DNA from: Pseudomonadota bacterium
Lineage (GTDB): Bacteria > Pseudomonadota > Gammaproteobacteria > Burkholderiales > Burkholderiaceae_C
Direction: 5' to 3'
Length of the DNA: 64,000 nucleotides
Assembly (NCBI GenBank): GCA_020161065.1
Contig: JAIUPH010000006.1
Span: forward strand, 1-64,000
Within the stretch, counting starts at the first letter, position 1; each line of letters opens with the position of its first letter. The position numbers and the translations under genes were made by a program. Shown here piece after piece: positions 22,335-30,700 of the stretch. Below the pieces are notes generated by a model, which worked only from the letters and a program-made list of their open reading frames with translations, had not been told where the DNA came from and did not search any database.

Positions 22335-23255
22335 TCATCGCTGCGTGCCGGGCTGCCAGGCCAGCCCGATGGCGATGCCCAGCACCGACTGGCGCGTGGC
22401 CGGCTGCTGCGCGGCGCCGACGATCTGGCCGTTGCGCGTGAGCGCCTGCAGCGGCCCGGCGGCCGCGCGCTCGCTGCCGGCCTGCAGCGCCAGCTGCCAG
22501 CGCCAGGCCGGCGCCAGCGGGCCGTGCAACCGCGCCTCGAACTGCAGCAGCCGGCTGCTGCCCAGGCGCAGCGTGGCCGGGTCGAGGCCGGGCAACTGCA
22601 GGCGCAGGCGGCCGCCGGGCCCACCGCCCAGCGCCAGCTGCAGCTCCCACTGCGCGGCCTGCAGCGGCGGCGCCGGTGCCGTTGCCGATGATCGATCCAA
22701 CGATCCATCCAACGATCCAGATAAGCGGCCGACCAGCGCGGCCTGCGCGGTGTCGAAGCGCTCCGGGTAGCCGGCGGCCGCGGCGGTGGAGCGGATGTCG
22801 CGCGCCACCCGCTGCCAGCGCAGCCGCGCGCCCAGGCGCCAGTGCTCGTCGCCCCAGGGCAGGGCCTGCAGCACGAGGCCGGTGTGCTGCAGGTCGCTGC
22901 GCGTCTGCAAGGCCTGGCCGCTGCTGGTCTGGCCGTCGTAGTCGCGCCCGCCGCGGGCGGCCGACAGCGTGGCCGACCACGGCCCGGCCCAGCGCCAGGC
23001 GCAATCCTGCCCCTGCAGCGCCAACGCCGCGGCCTGAAGGCTGCCGCGCTCGCGCACCAGCGTCTCGCCCTGGGCGCCGGTCTCGTGCCAGCGGCTGGCC
23101 AGCGGGCCGGCGTCGGCCGCCCACTGCAGCGTGCAGGCGGCGGCCGGCAGCGCCGGCGCCAGCAAGGCCAGGGCCGGGCCCAGGCCCAGGCCCGCGCGGC
23201 CGAGACGCGCCAGGCCGCGCCGCGCCGCCGCCCGCGCCGTGGCGAGCCGCCTCAG
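22335..23255 (-). CDS. probable exported beta-barrel-like protein with CTG start
   Basis: A 306-residue frame whose first residues (RRLATARAAARRG, then GLGLGPALALLAPALPAAA) make a signal peptide, with cleavage before a mature part of alternating polar/hydrophobic residues and many Trp, ending GIAIGLAWQPGTQR. There is no ATG, GTG or TTG at the right place. CTG at 23253-23255 overlaps the previous stop as CTGA and has GGAG 5 bases upstream, so I take CTG as the start. A short repeat encodes SGSLDGSLDRS inside. Family unknown; an outer-membrane or secreted beta protein is likely. It probably works with the lipoprotein gene to which it is coupled. Confidence 0.6.
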   Translation of the reverse strand: MRRLATARAAARRGLARLGRAGLGLGPALALLAPALPAAACTLQWAADAGPLASRWHETGAQGETLVRERGSLQAAALALQGQDCAWRWAGPWSATLSAARGGRDYDGQTSSGQALQTRSDLQHTGLVLQALPWGDEHWRLGARLRWQRVARDIRSTAAAAGYPERFDTAQAALVGRLSGSLDGSLDRSSATAPAPPLQAAQWELQLALGGGPGGRLRLQLPGLDPATLRLGSSRLLQFEARLHGPLAPAWRWQLALQAGSERAAAGPLQALTRNGQIVGAAQQPATRQSVLGIAIGLAWQPGTQR

Positions 23256-24250
23256 AGCAGCTCCGACCAGCTGCGGGTGGTCGTGGTCTCGTAGACGCCG
23301 TCGCCTTGGGCGTCGAGCTCGAAGCGCACGGTGTTGCCGTCGATGGCGGTGACACGCACCACGCCGGCCGTGCCGCCGCTGACCACGGCCTGGCCGCTGG
23401 ACGGGTAGCGCGCGCCGCCGTTGACGACGAAGGGCGCCACCGTCGTCACGCTGATGCTGCGGTTGTTGAAGCCGACGGTGGCCAGCGTGCCGTCGAAGCG
23501 GATGCTGCTGCGCTGGCCGCCGCTGTCGGGCACGTGGCTCTCGTTGACGCTGAAGTTGCTCAAGCTGCGCGAGCTGGTCTGGTTGCCGAACACCGCCACG
23601 CTCTTGAAGCTGGGGGCGCTGATGCTGCCGCTGCCGGTGTCGGCCGCGGTGCCGACGAGCGTGACGTCGAACTGCCCGTCGCCGGTGTAGCGGCCCGAGT
23701 CGCCGCCCAGCGTCAGCGCCGTCATCGCGAGGCTGAAGCTGCCGTTGTAGACGTCGCTGTTGAGGTTGCCGCTGAGGCTCTTGATGGTGATCGTCGCGCT
23801 GCCGTTGGCGGTGTCGCCGCCCAGCGTGCAGTTGCTGAAGGTGAAGGTCAGCGTGTCGCCAGCGTCGTACCGGTTGTTGTTGTTGGCGTCGTCGCTGGCC
23901 AGCGTGTAGCGGCCGCCGGCGTTGTCGCAGTTGAAGCTGGCGGTGATGACGAGGCCGGTGGCCGTGACCGGCAGCGCCGGCGCGCTGCCGGCGGCCGCGC
24001 GCAGCGCCGTCAGCGCCACGTTCAGCAGCGAGGCGTCGCTGCGCCGCACGGCCTGCGCGCCGACGATCAGCTCGGTCGACTCCTCGAACTGCAGCCCGGC
24101 GGCCAGCGCCTCCTGGCCGGCGCTGACGTAGTTGTCGGCCGACAGCCCGAGCTTGCCGCCGCCGGCGCTGTCGCCACCGCCGCCGCAAGCCGCCAGCAGC
24201 GCCGCGGCCGCCAGCGTGGAGAGGGAAGGAAGAACGGGCAGGCGGGGCAT
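23252..24250 (-). CDS. lipoprotein, beta-rich, unknown function
   Basis: A 332-residue lipoprotein precursor. The ATG at 24250 begins MPRLPVLPSLSTLAAAALLA and the lipobox LAAC is followed by GGGG, a common outer-membrane lipoprotein linker. The mature part is rich in Ser, Thr, Asn and Gly and in beta-strand-like alternation, with an acidic Asn-rich stretch (SDDANNNNRYDAGD) that resembles a calcium-binding turn. I do not recognise the family. The stop overlaps the start of the next gene, so the two are translated together. Confidence 0.75.
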   Translation of the reverse strand: MPRLPVLPSLSTLAAAALLAACGGGGDSAGGGKLGLSADNYVSAGQEALAAGLQFEESTELIVGAQAVRRSDASLLNVALTALRAAAGSAPALPVTATGLVITASFNCDNAGGRYTLASDDANNNNRYDAGDTLTFTFSNCTLGGDTANGSATITIKSLSGNLNSDVYNGSFSLAMTALTLGGDSGRYTGDGQFDVTLVGTAADTGSGSISAPSFKSVAVFGNQTSSRSLSNFSVNESHVPDSGGQRSSIRFDGTLATVGFNNRSISVTTVAPFVVNGGARYPSSGQAVVSGGTAGVVRVTAIDGNTVRFELDAQGDGVYETTTTRSWSELL

Positions 24251-24370
24251 GGTCGGGCTCCAGGTGGCGACGAATGGCGTGCAGCATAGCACGCCGTGTG
24301 CAAATGTCCCACGCGTTTATGGCGCGGCGCGGCGGGGCGCTGCGATCGATCCCTGCGGGTCGCCTCAGCG

Positions 24371-24453
24371 CCCGCGGGCTCGCCGCCCGCCCGCGGGCTC
24401 GCCGTCCGCCCGCGGGCTCGCCGCCCGCCCGCGGGCTCGCCGTCAGCCCGCGG
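24371..24453 (+). repeat. 19-bp tandem repeat, 4.4 copies
   Basis: Units of CCCGCGGGCTCGCCGyCCG occur at 24371, 24390, 24409 and 24428, followed by a partial CCCGCGG. Each unit carries the palindrome CCCGCGGG. The array lies in the 231-base gap between the lipoprotein gene and moeA, 28 bases before the moeA start, so copy number could affect divergent transcription. Confidence 0.85.
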
Positions 24454-24481
24454 TGCGACGGCGGCCGCAGAATGGCGTCCC

Positions 24482-25756
24482 ATGTCCATACCGCTCGCAG
24501 AGTCCCCGCTGGCCGCCGGCGACCGCTCGCTCAGCGTGGCCGCGGCGCGCGCGGCCATCGCCGCCGCGCTGCGGCCGCTGGCCGGCGTCGAGACCGTGCC
24601 GCTGGCCGCCGCGCTGGGCCGCGTGCTGGCGGCCGACGTGGTGTCGGCTATCGACGTGCCGGCGCACGACAACTCGGCGATGGACGGCTATGCCTTCGAC
24701 GGCGCCGCGCTGGCGGCCGGCGCCGTGCTCGACCTGCAACTGGCCGGCACCGTGCACGCCGGCGACGCCAGCCCGCCGGCGGTGGCGAGCGGCCAGGCGC
24801 TGCGCATCATGACCGGCGCCGTGATGCCGGCCGGCTGCGACACCGTGCTGCCGCAGGAACTGGCGCAGCTCGACGGCGGCCGGCTGCGCGTCGCCCCCGG
24901 GCTGGTGAGCGCCGGCGACAACCGCCGCCGCCGCGGCGAAGACCTGGCGCGCGGCAGCGTGGCGCTGGCCGCCGGGCGCGTGCTGCGGCCGGCCGACGTG
25001 GGGCTGCTGGCCTCGCTGGGCAGCGTGTCGGTGGCGGTGCGCCGGCGCCTGCGCGTGGCGCTGTTTTCCACCGGCAACGAAATCCAGTCGCCGGGTGCGC
25101 CGCTGGCGCCCGGCGGCGTCTACGACAGCAACCGCCACAGCCTGGCCGCGGCGCTGCAGCGCCTGGGCGTGGAGGTGCTGGACCTCGGCCTGGTGCGCGA
25201 CGACCCGGCCGCGCTGCGCCTGGCTTTCGAGCGCGCCGCGGCCGAGGCCGACGCGGTGCTGACCAGCGGCGGCGTCAGCGTCGGCGAGGCCGACCACACG
25301 CGCCGGCTGCTGGCCGAACTGGGCGAGGTTGCGTTCTGGAAGGTGGCCATGCGCCCGGGCCGGCCTTTCGCCTTCGGCTCGCTGCGCGCGCGCGATGGCC
25401 GCCCGGCCTGGCTGTTCGCGCTGCCGGGCAACCCGGTGGCGGCGCTGGTGGCGTTCTACGTCTTCGCGCGCGACGCGCTGCTGCAACTGGCCGGTGCCGA
25501 CGTGCCGCCGCTGCCGGCGCTGCCGCTGCCGTGCGCCGGCGCCATCCGCAAGCGCCCGGGGCGCACCGAGTTCCAGCGCGGCATCGTCGAGCGCGACGCC
25601 GGCGGCCGCTGGCAGGTGCGGCTGACCGGCGAGCAGGGCGCCGGCATCCTGCGCTCGATGTCCGAGGCCAACGCGCTGGTGGTGCTGGAGCACGACCGCG
25701 GCCCGGTGGCTGCCGGCGAGCCGGTCACCGTGTGGTTGTTCGACGGCTTGGTCTGA
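24482..25756 (+). CDS. moeA: molybdopterin molybdenumtransferase MoeA
   Basis: A 424-residue enzyme that inserts molybdate into adenylated molybdopterin. Family motifs in order: PAHDNSAMDGYAFDG (about 61-75), MTGAVMPAGCDTV, RRRGEDL, DVGLLASLG, STGNEI, SGGVSVGEADHTR (near 263) and LPGNPVAALVAF (near 313). Length is normal. ATG 24482 starts at the family N-terminus; the frame is open further up through the repeat array but that part is not family-like. The cofactor is needed by the molybdenum hydroxylase encoded elsewhere in this window. Confidence 0.95.
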   Translation: MSIPLAESPLAAGDRSLSVAAARAAIAAALRPLAGVETVPLAAALGRVLAADVVSAIDVPAHDNSAMDGYAFDGAALAAGAVLDLQLAGTVHAGDASPPAVASGQALRIMTGAVMPAGCDTVLPQELAQLDGGRLRVAPGLVSAGDNRRRRGEDLARGSVALAAGRVLRPADVGLLASLGSVSVAVRRRLRVALFSTGNEIQSPGAPLAPGGVYDSNRHSLAAALQRLGVEVLDLGLVRDDPAALRLAFERAAAEADAVLTSGGVSVGEADHTRRLLAELGEVAFWKVAMRPGRPFAFGSLRARDGRPAWLFALPGNPVAALVAFYVFARDALLQLAGADVPPLPALPLPCAGAIRKRPGRTEFQRGIVERDAGGRWQVRLTGEQGAGILRSMSEANALVVLEHDRGPVAAGEPVTVWLFDGLV

Positions 25757-25828
25757 TCGGAAGCGGCCAGCGCCCGGCGCCGCGCGGTGCGAAACTGGCC
25801 GCACGACCCCGACCCGAGGAGACGGCCG

Positions 25829-26827
25829 ATGACGAGTTCGACGATGCCGCCGCGCCGCGCCGCGCGGCGGCGCCTGCTGGCGCTGACCGGCGCCGCCGTG
25901 GTGGCGCGCGCCGCCCGCGCGCAGGACGCCTGGCCGGCGCGGCCGCTGCGCATCGTGCAGGCCGGCGCGCCCGGCGGCGGCAGCGAGATGATGGTGCGCG
26001 CGATCGAGCCCCGCCTTGCCGAGCGGCTGCACCAGCCGCTGGTGATCGAAAGCCGCCCCGGCGCCGGCGGCATGGTGGCCGCCGGCCTGGTGGCCACGGC
26101 CGCGCCCGACGGCTACACCTACTTCGTCAGCAACCTGGCGACCAACGGCATTGCGCCGTCGCTGTACCGCAAGCCGAGCTTCGATCCGCGCCGCGACCTG
26201 CCGGGCGTGGCGCTGATCGCCACCATGTCCAACGCCGTCGCGGTGCGTGCCGACGGCGGGCTGCGCAGCGTGGCCGAGCTGGCGGCGTACATCAAAGCCA
26301 ACCCGAAGAAGGCCTTCTACGGATCGGCCGGCGCCGGCACCTCGTCGCACCTGTGCGGCGTGCTGCTCGGCCAGCGCGCCGGCTTCGAGGCCAGCCACGT
26401 GCCGTACAAGGGCACGGCGGCCAACCTCAACGCGCTGCTGGCCGGCGAGGTGCTGTTCAGCATCGACAACGTGCCGCTGTACGCGCCGCACGTCAAGGCC
26501 GGCACGCTGCGGCTGCTGGCCGTCACGCGCGCCACCCGCATCGACAGCTTTCCCGACGTGCCGACGCTGGCCGAGGCCGGCGTGCGCGACTTCGACGTGT
26601 CGTCGTGGTACGGCTTGTCGGCGGCCACTGGCACGCCGCCGGCCATCATCCAGCGCCTGGGCGCCGAAGTGGTGGCGGCGCTGGCCGATCCGGCCATCCA
26701 GGCGCGCATCCGCTCGCTGGGCGCCGAGCCCGCGCCGATGGGCCCCGAGGCCTACTCGGCGTTCATGCGTTCCGAGCTGGAGCGCTGGGCGCCGGTGGTG
26801 AAAGCCTCGGGGGCGGTGCTGGACTGA
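25829..26827 (+). CDS. Bug-family tripartite tricarboxylate transporter receptor
   Basis: A 332-residue periplasmic solute-binding protein. The signal peptide holds an Arg-rich region (RRAARRRLLALTGAAV), and the mature part starts near QDAWPARPLRIVQAG. Family motifs: GGGSEMMVRAIEPRLAERL, VIESRPGAGGMVA, PDGYTYF and VPYKGTAANLNALLAGEV. Members bind carboxylates or related small organic acids and are greatly expanded in Burkholderiales, mostly without adjacent membrane subunits, as here. GAGGAG lies just before the ATG at 25829. The ligand cannot be read from sequence. Confidence 0.93.
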   Translation: MTSSTMPPRRAARRRLLALTGAAVVARAARAQDAWPARPLRIVQAGAPGGGSEMMVRAIEPRLAERLHQPLVIESRPGAGGMVAAGLVATAAPDGYTYFVSNLATNGIAPSLYRKPSFDPRRDLPGVALIATMSNAVAVRADGGLRSVAELAAYIKANPKKAFYGSAGAGTSSHLCGVLLGQRAGFEASHVPYKGTAANLNALLAGEVLFSIDNVPLYAPHVKAGTLRLLAVTRATRIDSFPDVPTLAEAGVRDFDVSSWYGLSAATGTPPAIIQRLGAEVVAALADPAIQARIRSLGAEPAPMGPEAYSAFMRSELERWAPVVKASGAVLD

Positions 26828-26882
26828 GTGCGCCCGGCGGTCCGGGTGATCCCGGTGGCCGCGGCCGGCCGTCTCGGTTAGG

Positions 26883-26897
26883 CTAGTACGCTAGTAC
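26883..26897 (+). promoter_or_regulatory. direct repeat CTAGTAC-G-CTAGTAC upstream of MarR gene
   Basis: Two identical heptamers (26883-26889 and 26891-26897) occur 66 bases before the MarR-type gene. They may be a regulator site or part of the promoter; only the repeat itself is certain. Confidence 0.35.
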
Positions 26898-26908
26898 ACG
26901 ATCAGCAC

Positions 26909-26950
26909 GGTTTCCTTTTTTCGGTTTCCTTTTTTCGGTTTCCCTTTTTG
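26909..26950 (+). repeat. 14-bp tandem repeat, three copies, before MarR gene
   Basis: GGTTTCCTTTTTTC is present at 26909 and 26923 and, with two changes, at 26937 (GGTTTCCCTTTTTG). The array ends 12 bases before the ATG of the MarR-family gene and occupies the place of its leader and ribosome binding site. Its pyrimidine tracts stand out in a GC-rich genome. Confidence 0.9.
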
Positions 26951-26962
26951 CGAGCGCCCGAC

Positions 26963-27451
26963 ATGGCCCCGAAAGTCCACGCCCCCAAGACGCCCGACGG
27001 CATCGACATCGACTGGGAGCTGCGCCTGGGCTTTCTGATCCACGACGTGTCGCGCCTGCGCCGCAACGCCTTCGACCGCTCGGTCAAGTCGCTCAACGTG
27101 ACGCGCTCGCAGTGGTGGGTGATGGCCTACCTGTCGCGCAACGACGGCATGACGCAATCGCGCCTGGCCGAGGAGCTCGATCTCGGCAAGGTCGCCATCG
27201 GCGGCCTGCTCGACCGGCTGGAGCGCGCCAAGCTCGTGCGCCGCGAGGCCGACGAGTCCGACCGCCGCATCAACCGCGTCTTCCTCGAACCGGCCGGCCA
27301 CAAGCTGGTGGCGCGGCTGCGCAAGGTCAGCCAGGAGCACAACGACGAGATCCTGGCCGGGCTCAGCCTCGACATGCTGGAGTGCACGGCGACGACGCTC
27401 AACGCCATCAAGCACCGGCTGATCGCCAAGCTGCAGACGCTGCCGACCTGA
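26963..27451 (+). CDS. MarR-family transcriptional regulator
   Basis: A 162-residue winged-helix regulator. The domain runs from about 15 to 150 with VTRSQWWVMAYLSRNDGM, the helix-turn-helix TQSRLAEELDLGKVAIGGLLDRLE and the wing VRREADESDRRINRVFLE, including the conserved D-x-R-x-x-R wing pattern. MarR proteins are usually repressors released by small phenolic or oxidising ligands. The ATG at 26963 lies at the family start; a TTG 15 bases upstream is possible. It precedes the octapeptide-repeat gene on the same strand, with a dyad between them that could be its operator. Confidence 0.93.
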   Translation: MAPKVHAPKTPDGIDIDWELRLGFLIHDVSRLRRNAFDRSVKSLNVTRSQWWVMAYLSRNDGMTQSRLAEELDLGKVAIGGLLDRLERAKLVRREADESDRRINRVFLEPAGHKLVARLRKVSQEHNDEILAGLSLDMLECTATTLNAIKHRLIAKLQTLPT

Positions 27452-27483
27452 GGCGGCGGCGGCCGCCGCGGCGGCGCCCCCCC

Positions 27484-27535
27484 GAACGCGCGATCCCGAA
27501 CGCGCGATCCCGAACGCGCCCCGAACGCGCCCGCC
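27484..27535 (+). repeat. tandem CCCGAACGCGC(GAT) repeat
   Basis: CCCGAACGCGC recurs four times within about 50 bases just after the MarR gene, twice followed by GAT. The units are out of any gene. The block separates the regulator from the promoter region of the octapeptide-repeat protein. Confidence 0.7.
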
Positions 27536-27576
27536 CAAGCCTGAATTGGCCGGGTTTCGGCCCGTTTCATCGCGCC

Positions 27577-27601
27577 TTGACAAGACTTGTTTCACAACAA
27601 G
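27577..27601 (+). promoter_or_regulatory. TTGACA box and dyad CTTGTT-TCAC-AACAAG
   Basis: A consensus-like TTGACA (27577-27582) is followed by a perfect 6-bp dyad (27586-27591 and 27596-27601). The dyad would lie between -35 and -10, a good place for repression. A matching -10 is weak (AAGATG), so promoter assignment is tentative. The MarR-type protein encoded just upstream is the natural candidate binder. Confidence 0.45.
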
Positions 27602-27724
27602 ATGGCGGCGCCCCCAGCTTTCACTCAAGCCGGAGCGCACGCGGCCGAAACCCCCGTCGACGTCGGGAGTGACAGCCGACGCCCAAAACGTCCGCGCTGC
27701 GCGGCACGTCCACGAGGGAACCGC

Positions 27725-30700
27725 ATGACCACGATCACCAGCTTCAAGTCCTACACCGTCGAACAGATCGCGACGCTGTCGGCCGACGACATCAAGACGG
27801 CCAACTCGGCAGCCGTCAAGACGTTGAGTGCCGACCAGATCAAGGCCTTGTCGCCGGAACAGATCGCGGCCTTCGGCAACACCGGCTCCGGCTACGACCC
27901 CTCGGTCATCACCGCGTTCAGCGGCTCGCAGCTGGCGGCGTTCACGCCGTACCAGGCGCAGTTCGGCTTCACCACCGGGCAGATCACGGCGCTCAGCTCC
28001 ACGCAGCTGAAGTCGCTGTCGTCCAGCCAGCTGGCGGTGATGAGCTACGACCAGATCGACGCCATCCAGACCGCCGACGTGCAGGCGCTGTCGACGACGC
28101 AGCTGAAGGCGCTGTCGGCCGAGCAGATCCGCGCGCTGGAAGACAACGCCGGCGACCAGCTCAGCGCCTCGCAGGTGGCCGCGCTGTCGGGCGACCAGCT
28201 CGACGCCGTCACCGAGTTCAGCACGGCGCAGATCAAGGCCTTGTCGGCCAAGCAGGTGCAGTCGCTGTCGGAAGAGCAGCTGCGCAGCCTGACGCCCACG
28301 CAGGTGGGCGCCTTCACGTCGACGCAGGTGCAGGCGCTGACCAGCAGCCAGCTCAGCGCCATCGACGTGCTCGGCAGCCAGGTCGGCTACCTCAACACCA
28401 AGCAGCTGACCGGCCTCACCACCGACCAGCTGCAGTCGATCGGCAGCGCCCAGGTCGGCGCGCTCACCGCCTCGCAGATCAAGGTGCTGTCCACCGCGCA
28501 GGTGGCCGCGCTCACCGACACCCAGGTCAGCAACCTCAGCGCCAACCAGATGCGCGCGCTGACCAACGCCCAGGTCGGCGCGCTGACCACGGCGCAGATC
28601 GGCGCGCTGTCGGCGTCCAACGTCGGCGTGCTCAACACGGCGCAGATCCAGTCGCTCACCGCGGCGCAGGTGCAGTCGCTGTCCGACGAGCAGATGGGCG
28701 CGCTCATCAACGGCCAGGTCGCGGCGCTGAAGACCAACCAGATCAACCAGCTCAGCAACGACCAGATCGCCGCGCTGTCGACCTCGGCGATTGCCGCGCT
28801 CACCACCGCGCAGGTGCGGGCGCTCGGCACCGACCAGTTGCAAAGCCTGTCCGACGCCCAGCTCGGCGCGCTGACCACCGCCCAGGTGCGGGCGCTGTCG
28901 GCCGATGCCAGCGGCATCGGCGCGCTCGCCGGCGACCGCGTGGCCGCGCTCAGCACGGCGGCGGTGCGCGCGCTCACCACCACGCAGGTGGCGGCGCTGT
29001 CGTCGGACCAGATCACGCGCCTCACCGCCACCCAGGCGGCGGCGATGTCGGCGGCCCAGGTGCTGGCGTTGTCGGCCGACGCCAACGGCATTGGCGCGCT
29101 CACCAACGACCAGGTGGCGGCGCTGTCGACCTCGGCCATCGCGGCGCTGAAGACCAACCAGATCCAGGCGTTGTCGACCGAGCAGATCCAGTCGCTCAGC
29201 GACGGCCAGATGGCCAAGCTCAGCTCGACCGCGGCGCGCCAGCTCTCGGGCAGCCAGTTGCAGGTGCTGGCCTACACCACCGTGCAGGCGCTGCTGCCCA
29301 CGCTGCAGGCCAACCAGGTGGCGGCGCTGACCACCGACCAGGTGCAGTCGCTGACCACCTCGCAGGTGCGCGCGCTGACCACCGGCCAGATCGCCGCGCT
29401 GACCAGCGACCAGGTGGGCGCCTTGAGCACCGGCCAGATCAACGCGCTGACCACGGCGCAGGCGCGCGCGCTGAGCACCGACCCCACCACCGGCCAGATC
29501 CAGGCGCTCAGCAACGAGCAGGTGGCCGCCTTCAGCACCGCCGCCATCGCCGCGCTGAAGACCGACCAGGTGCGCAGCCTGAGCACCGAGCAGATCCGCA
29601 GCCTGAGCGACGCCCAGGCCGCCAGCCTGACCGGCGCCTCGGTGGCCGCGCTGTCGGCCAACCAGGTGAAGGCGCTGGAGCAGGCCGACCTGGTGGCGCT
29701 GCAGTCGAAGATCCAGACCAGCCAGATCGGCTCGCTCACCGGCGACCAGCTGCAGTCGCTGACCACCGCGCAGGTGGCCGCCTTCACGACCAGCCAGCTG
29801 GCCTCGATGGGCACCGCCCAGCTCAGCCTGCTGTCGTCCACCCAGGCCGCGGCGCTGACCACGGCGCAGGTGCGCGCGCTCAGCAACACGCAGCTGCAAA
29901 GCCTCAGCACCGACGCGGTGGCCGCCTTGAGCACCGGCGCCGTGGCGGCGCTGTCGACCTCGCAGGTGGCCTCGCTCAGCACCGAGCAGATCCGTTCGCT
30001 CACCAACGACCAGGTCGACAGCCTGACCAGCGTGCAGGTGCGCGCGCTCACCGCCAACCAGGTGAAGGCGCTGGAGGCCTACGACGTCGGCGCCGTCAAG
30101 AGCGTGCTGCAGACCAACCAGGTGCAGGCGCTGTCGGCCAACCAGCTCAGCGGCCTGGGCAACGACGTCTCGGCGCTGACCACCAGCCAGGTGCGCGCGA
30201 TGACCACCGGCCAGATCGCGCTGATGACCTACGGCCAGATCGCCGCGCTCTCCACCGCCCAGGTGCGCGCGATGAGCAGCGCGCAGCTGCAGCAGCTCAA
30301 CGCCGGCCAGATCGGCGCCATGGAAGTGGCCGACGTGCAGGCGCTGCAGACCGACCAGCTCGGCGCCTTCTCGTCGACGCAGCTCCAGTTCCTCGGCTCG
30401 ACGCAGGTGCAGGCGCTGAGCAGCACGCAGCTGCGCGCGCTCGACGCCGGCCAGCTGGGCGCGGTGATCGGCAACATGGCCACCGGCCAGATCGCCAAGC
30501 TCACCACCGGCCAGGTGCAGGGCCTGAGCACCACCCAGCTGCAGGGGCTGACCAACAGCCAGATCGGCGCCTTCTCGCAGACCCAGCTGCGCGCGCTCGA
30601 CCAGACGCAGCTGGCGGTGCTCAACGACATCGCCGCCGCGGCCGACATCGCCAAGCTGGGCGTCGACCAGATCAGCGGCCTCAGCAACGCCGTGCTCGGC

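Noticed and set aside
23240-23260. Frameshift joining the lipoprotein and the beta-barrel-like protein
   Set aside because: A -1 shift could fuse them, but the second protein has its own signal-peptide-like start and a GGAG-spaced CTG, so two proteins are simpler.
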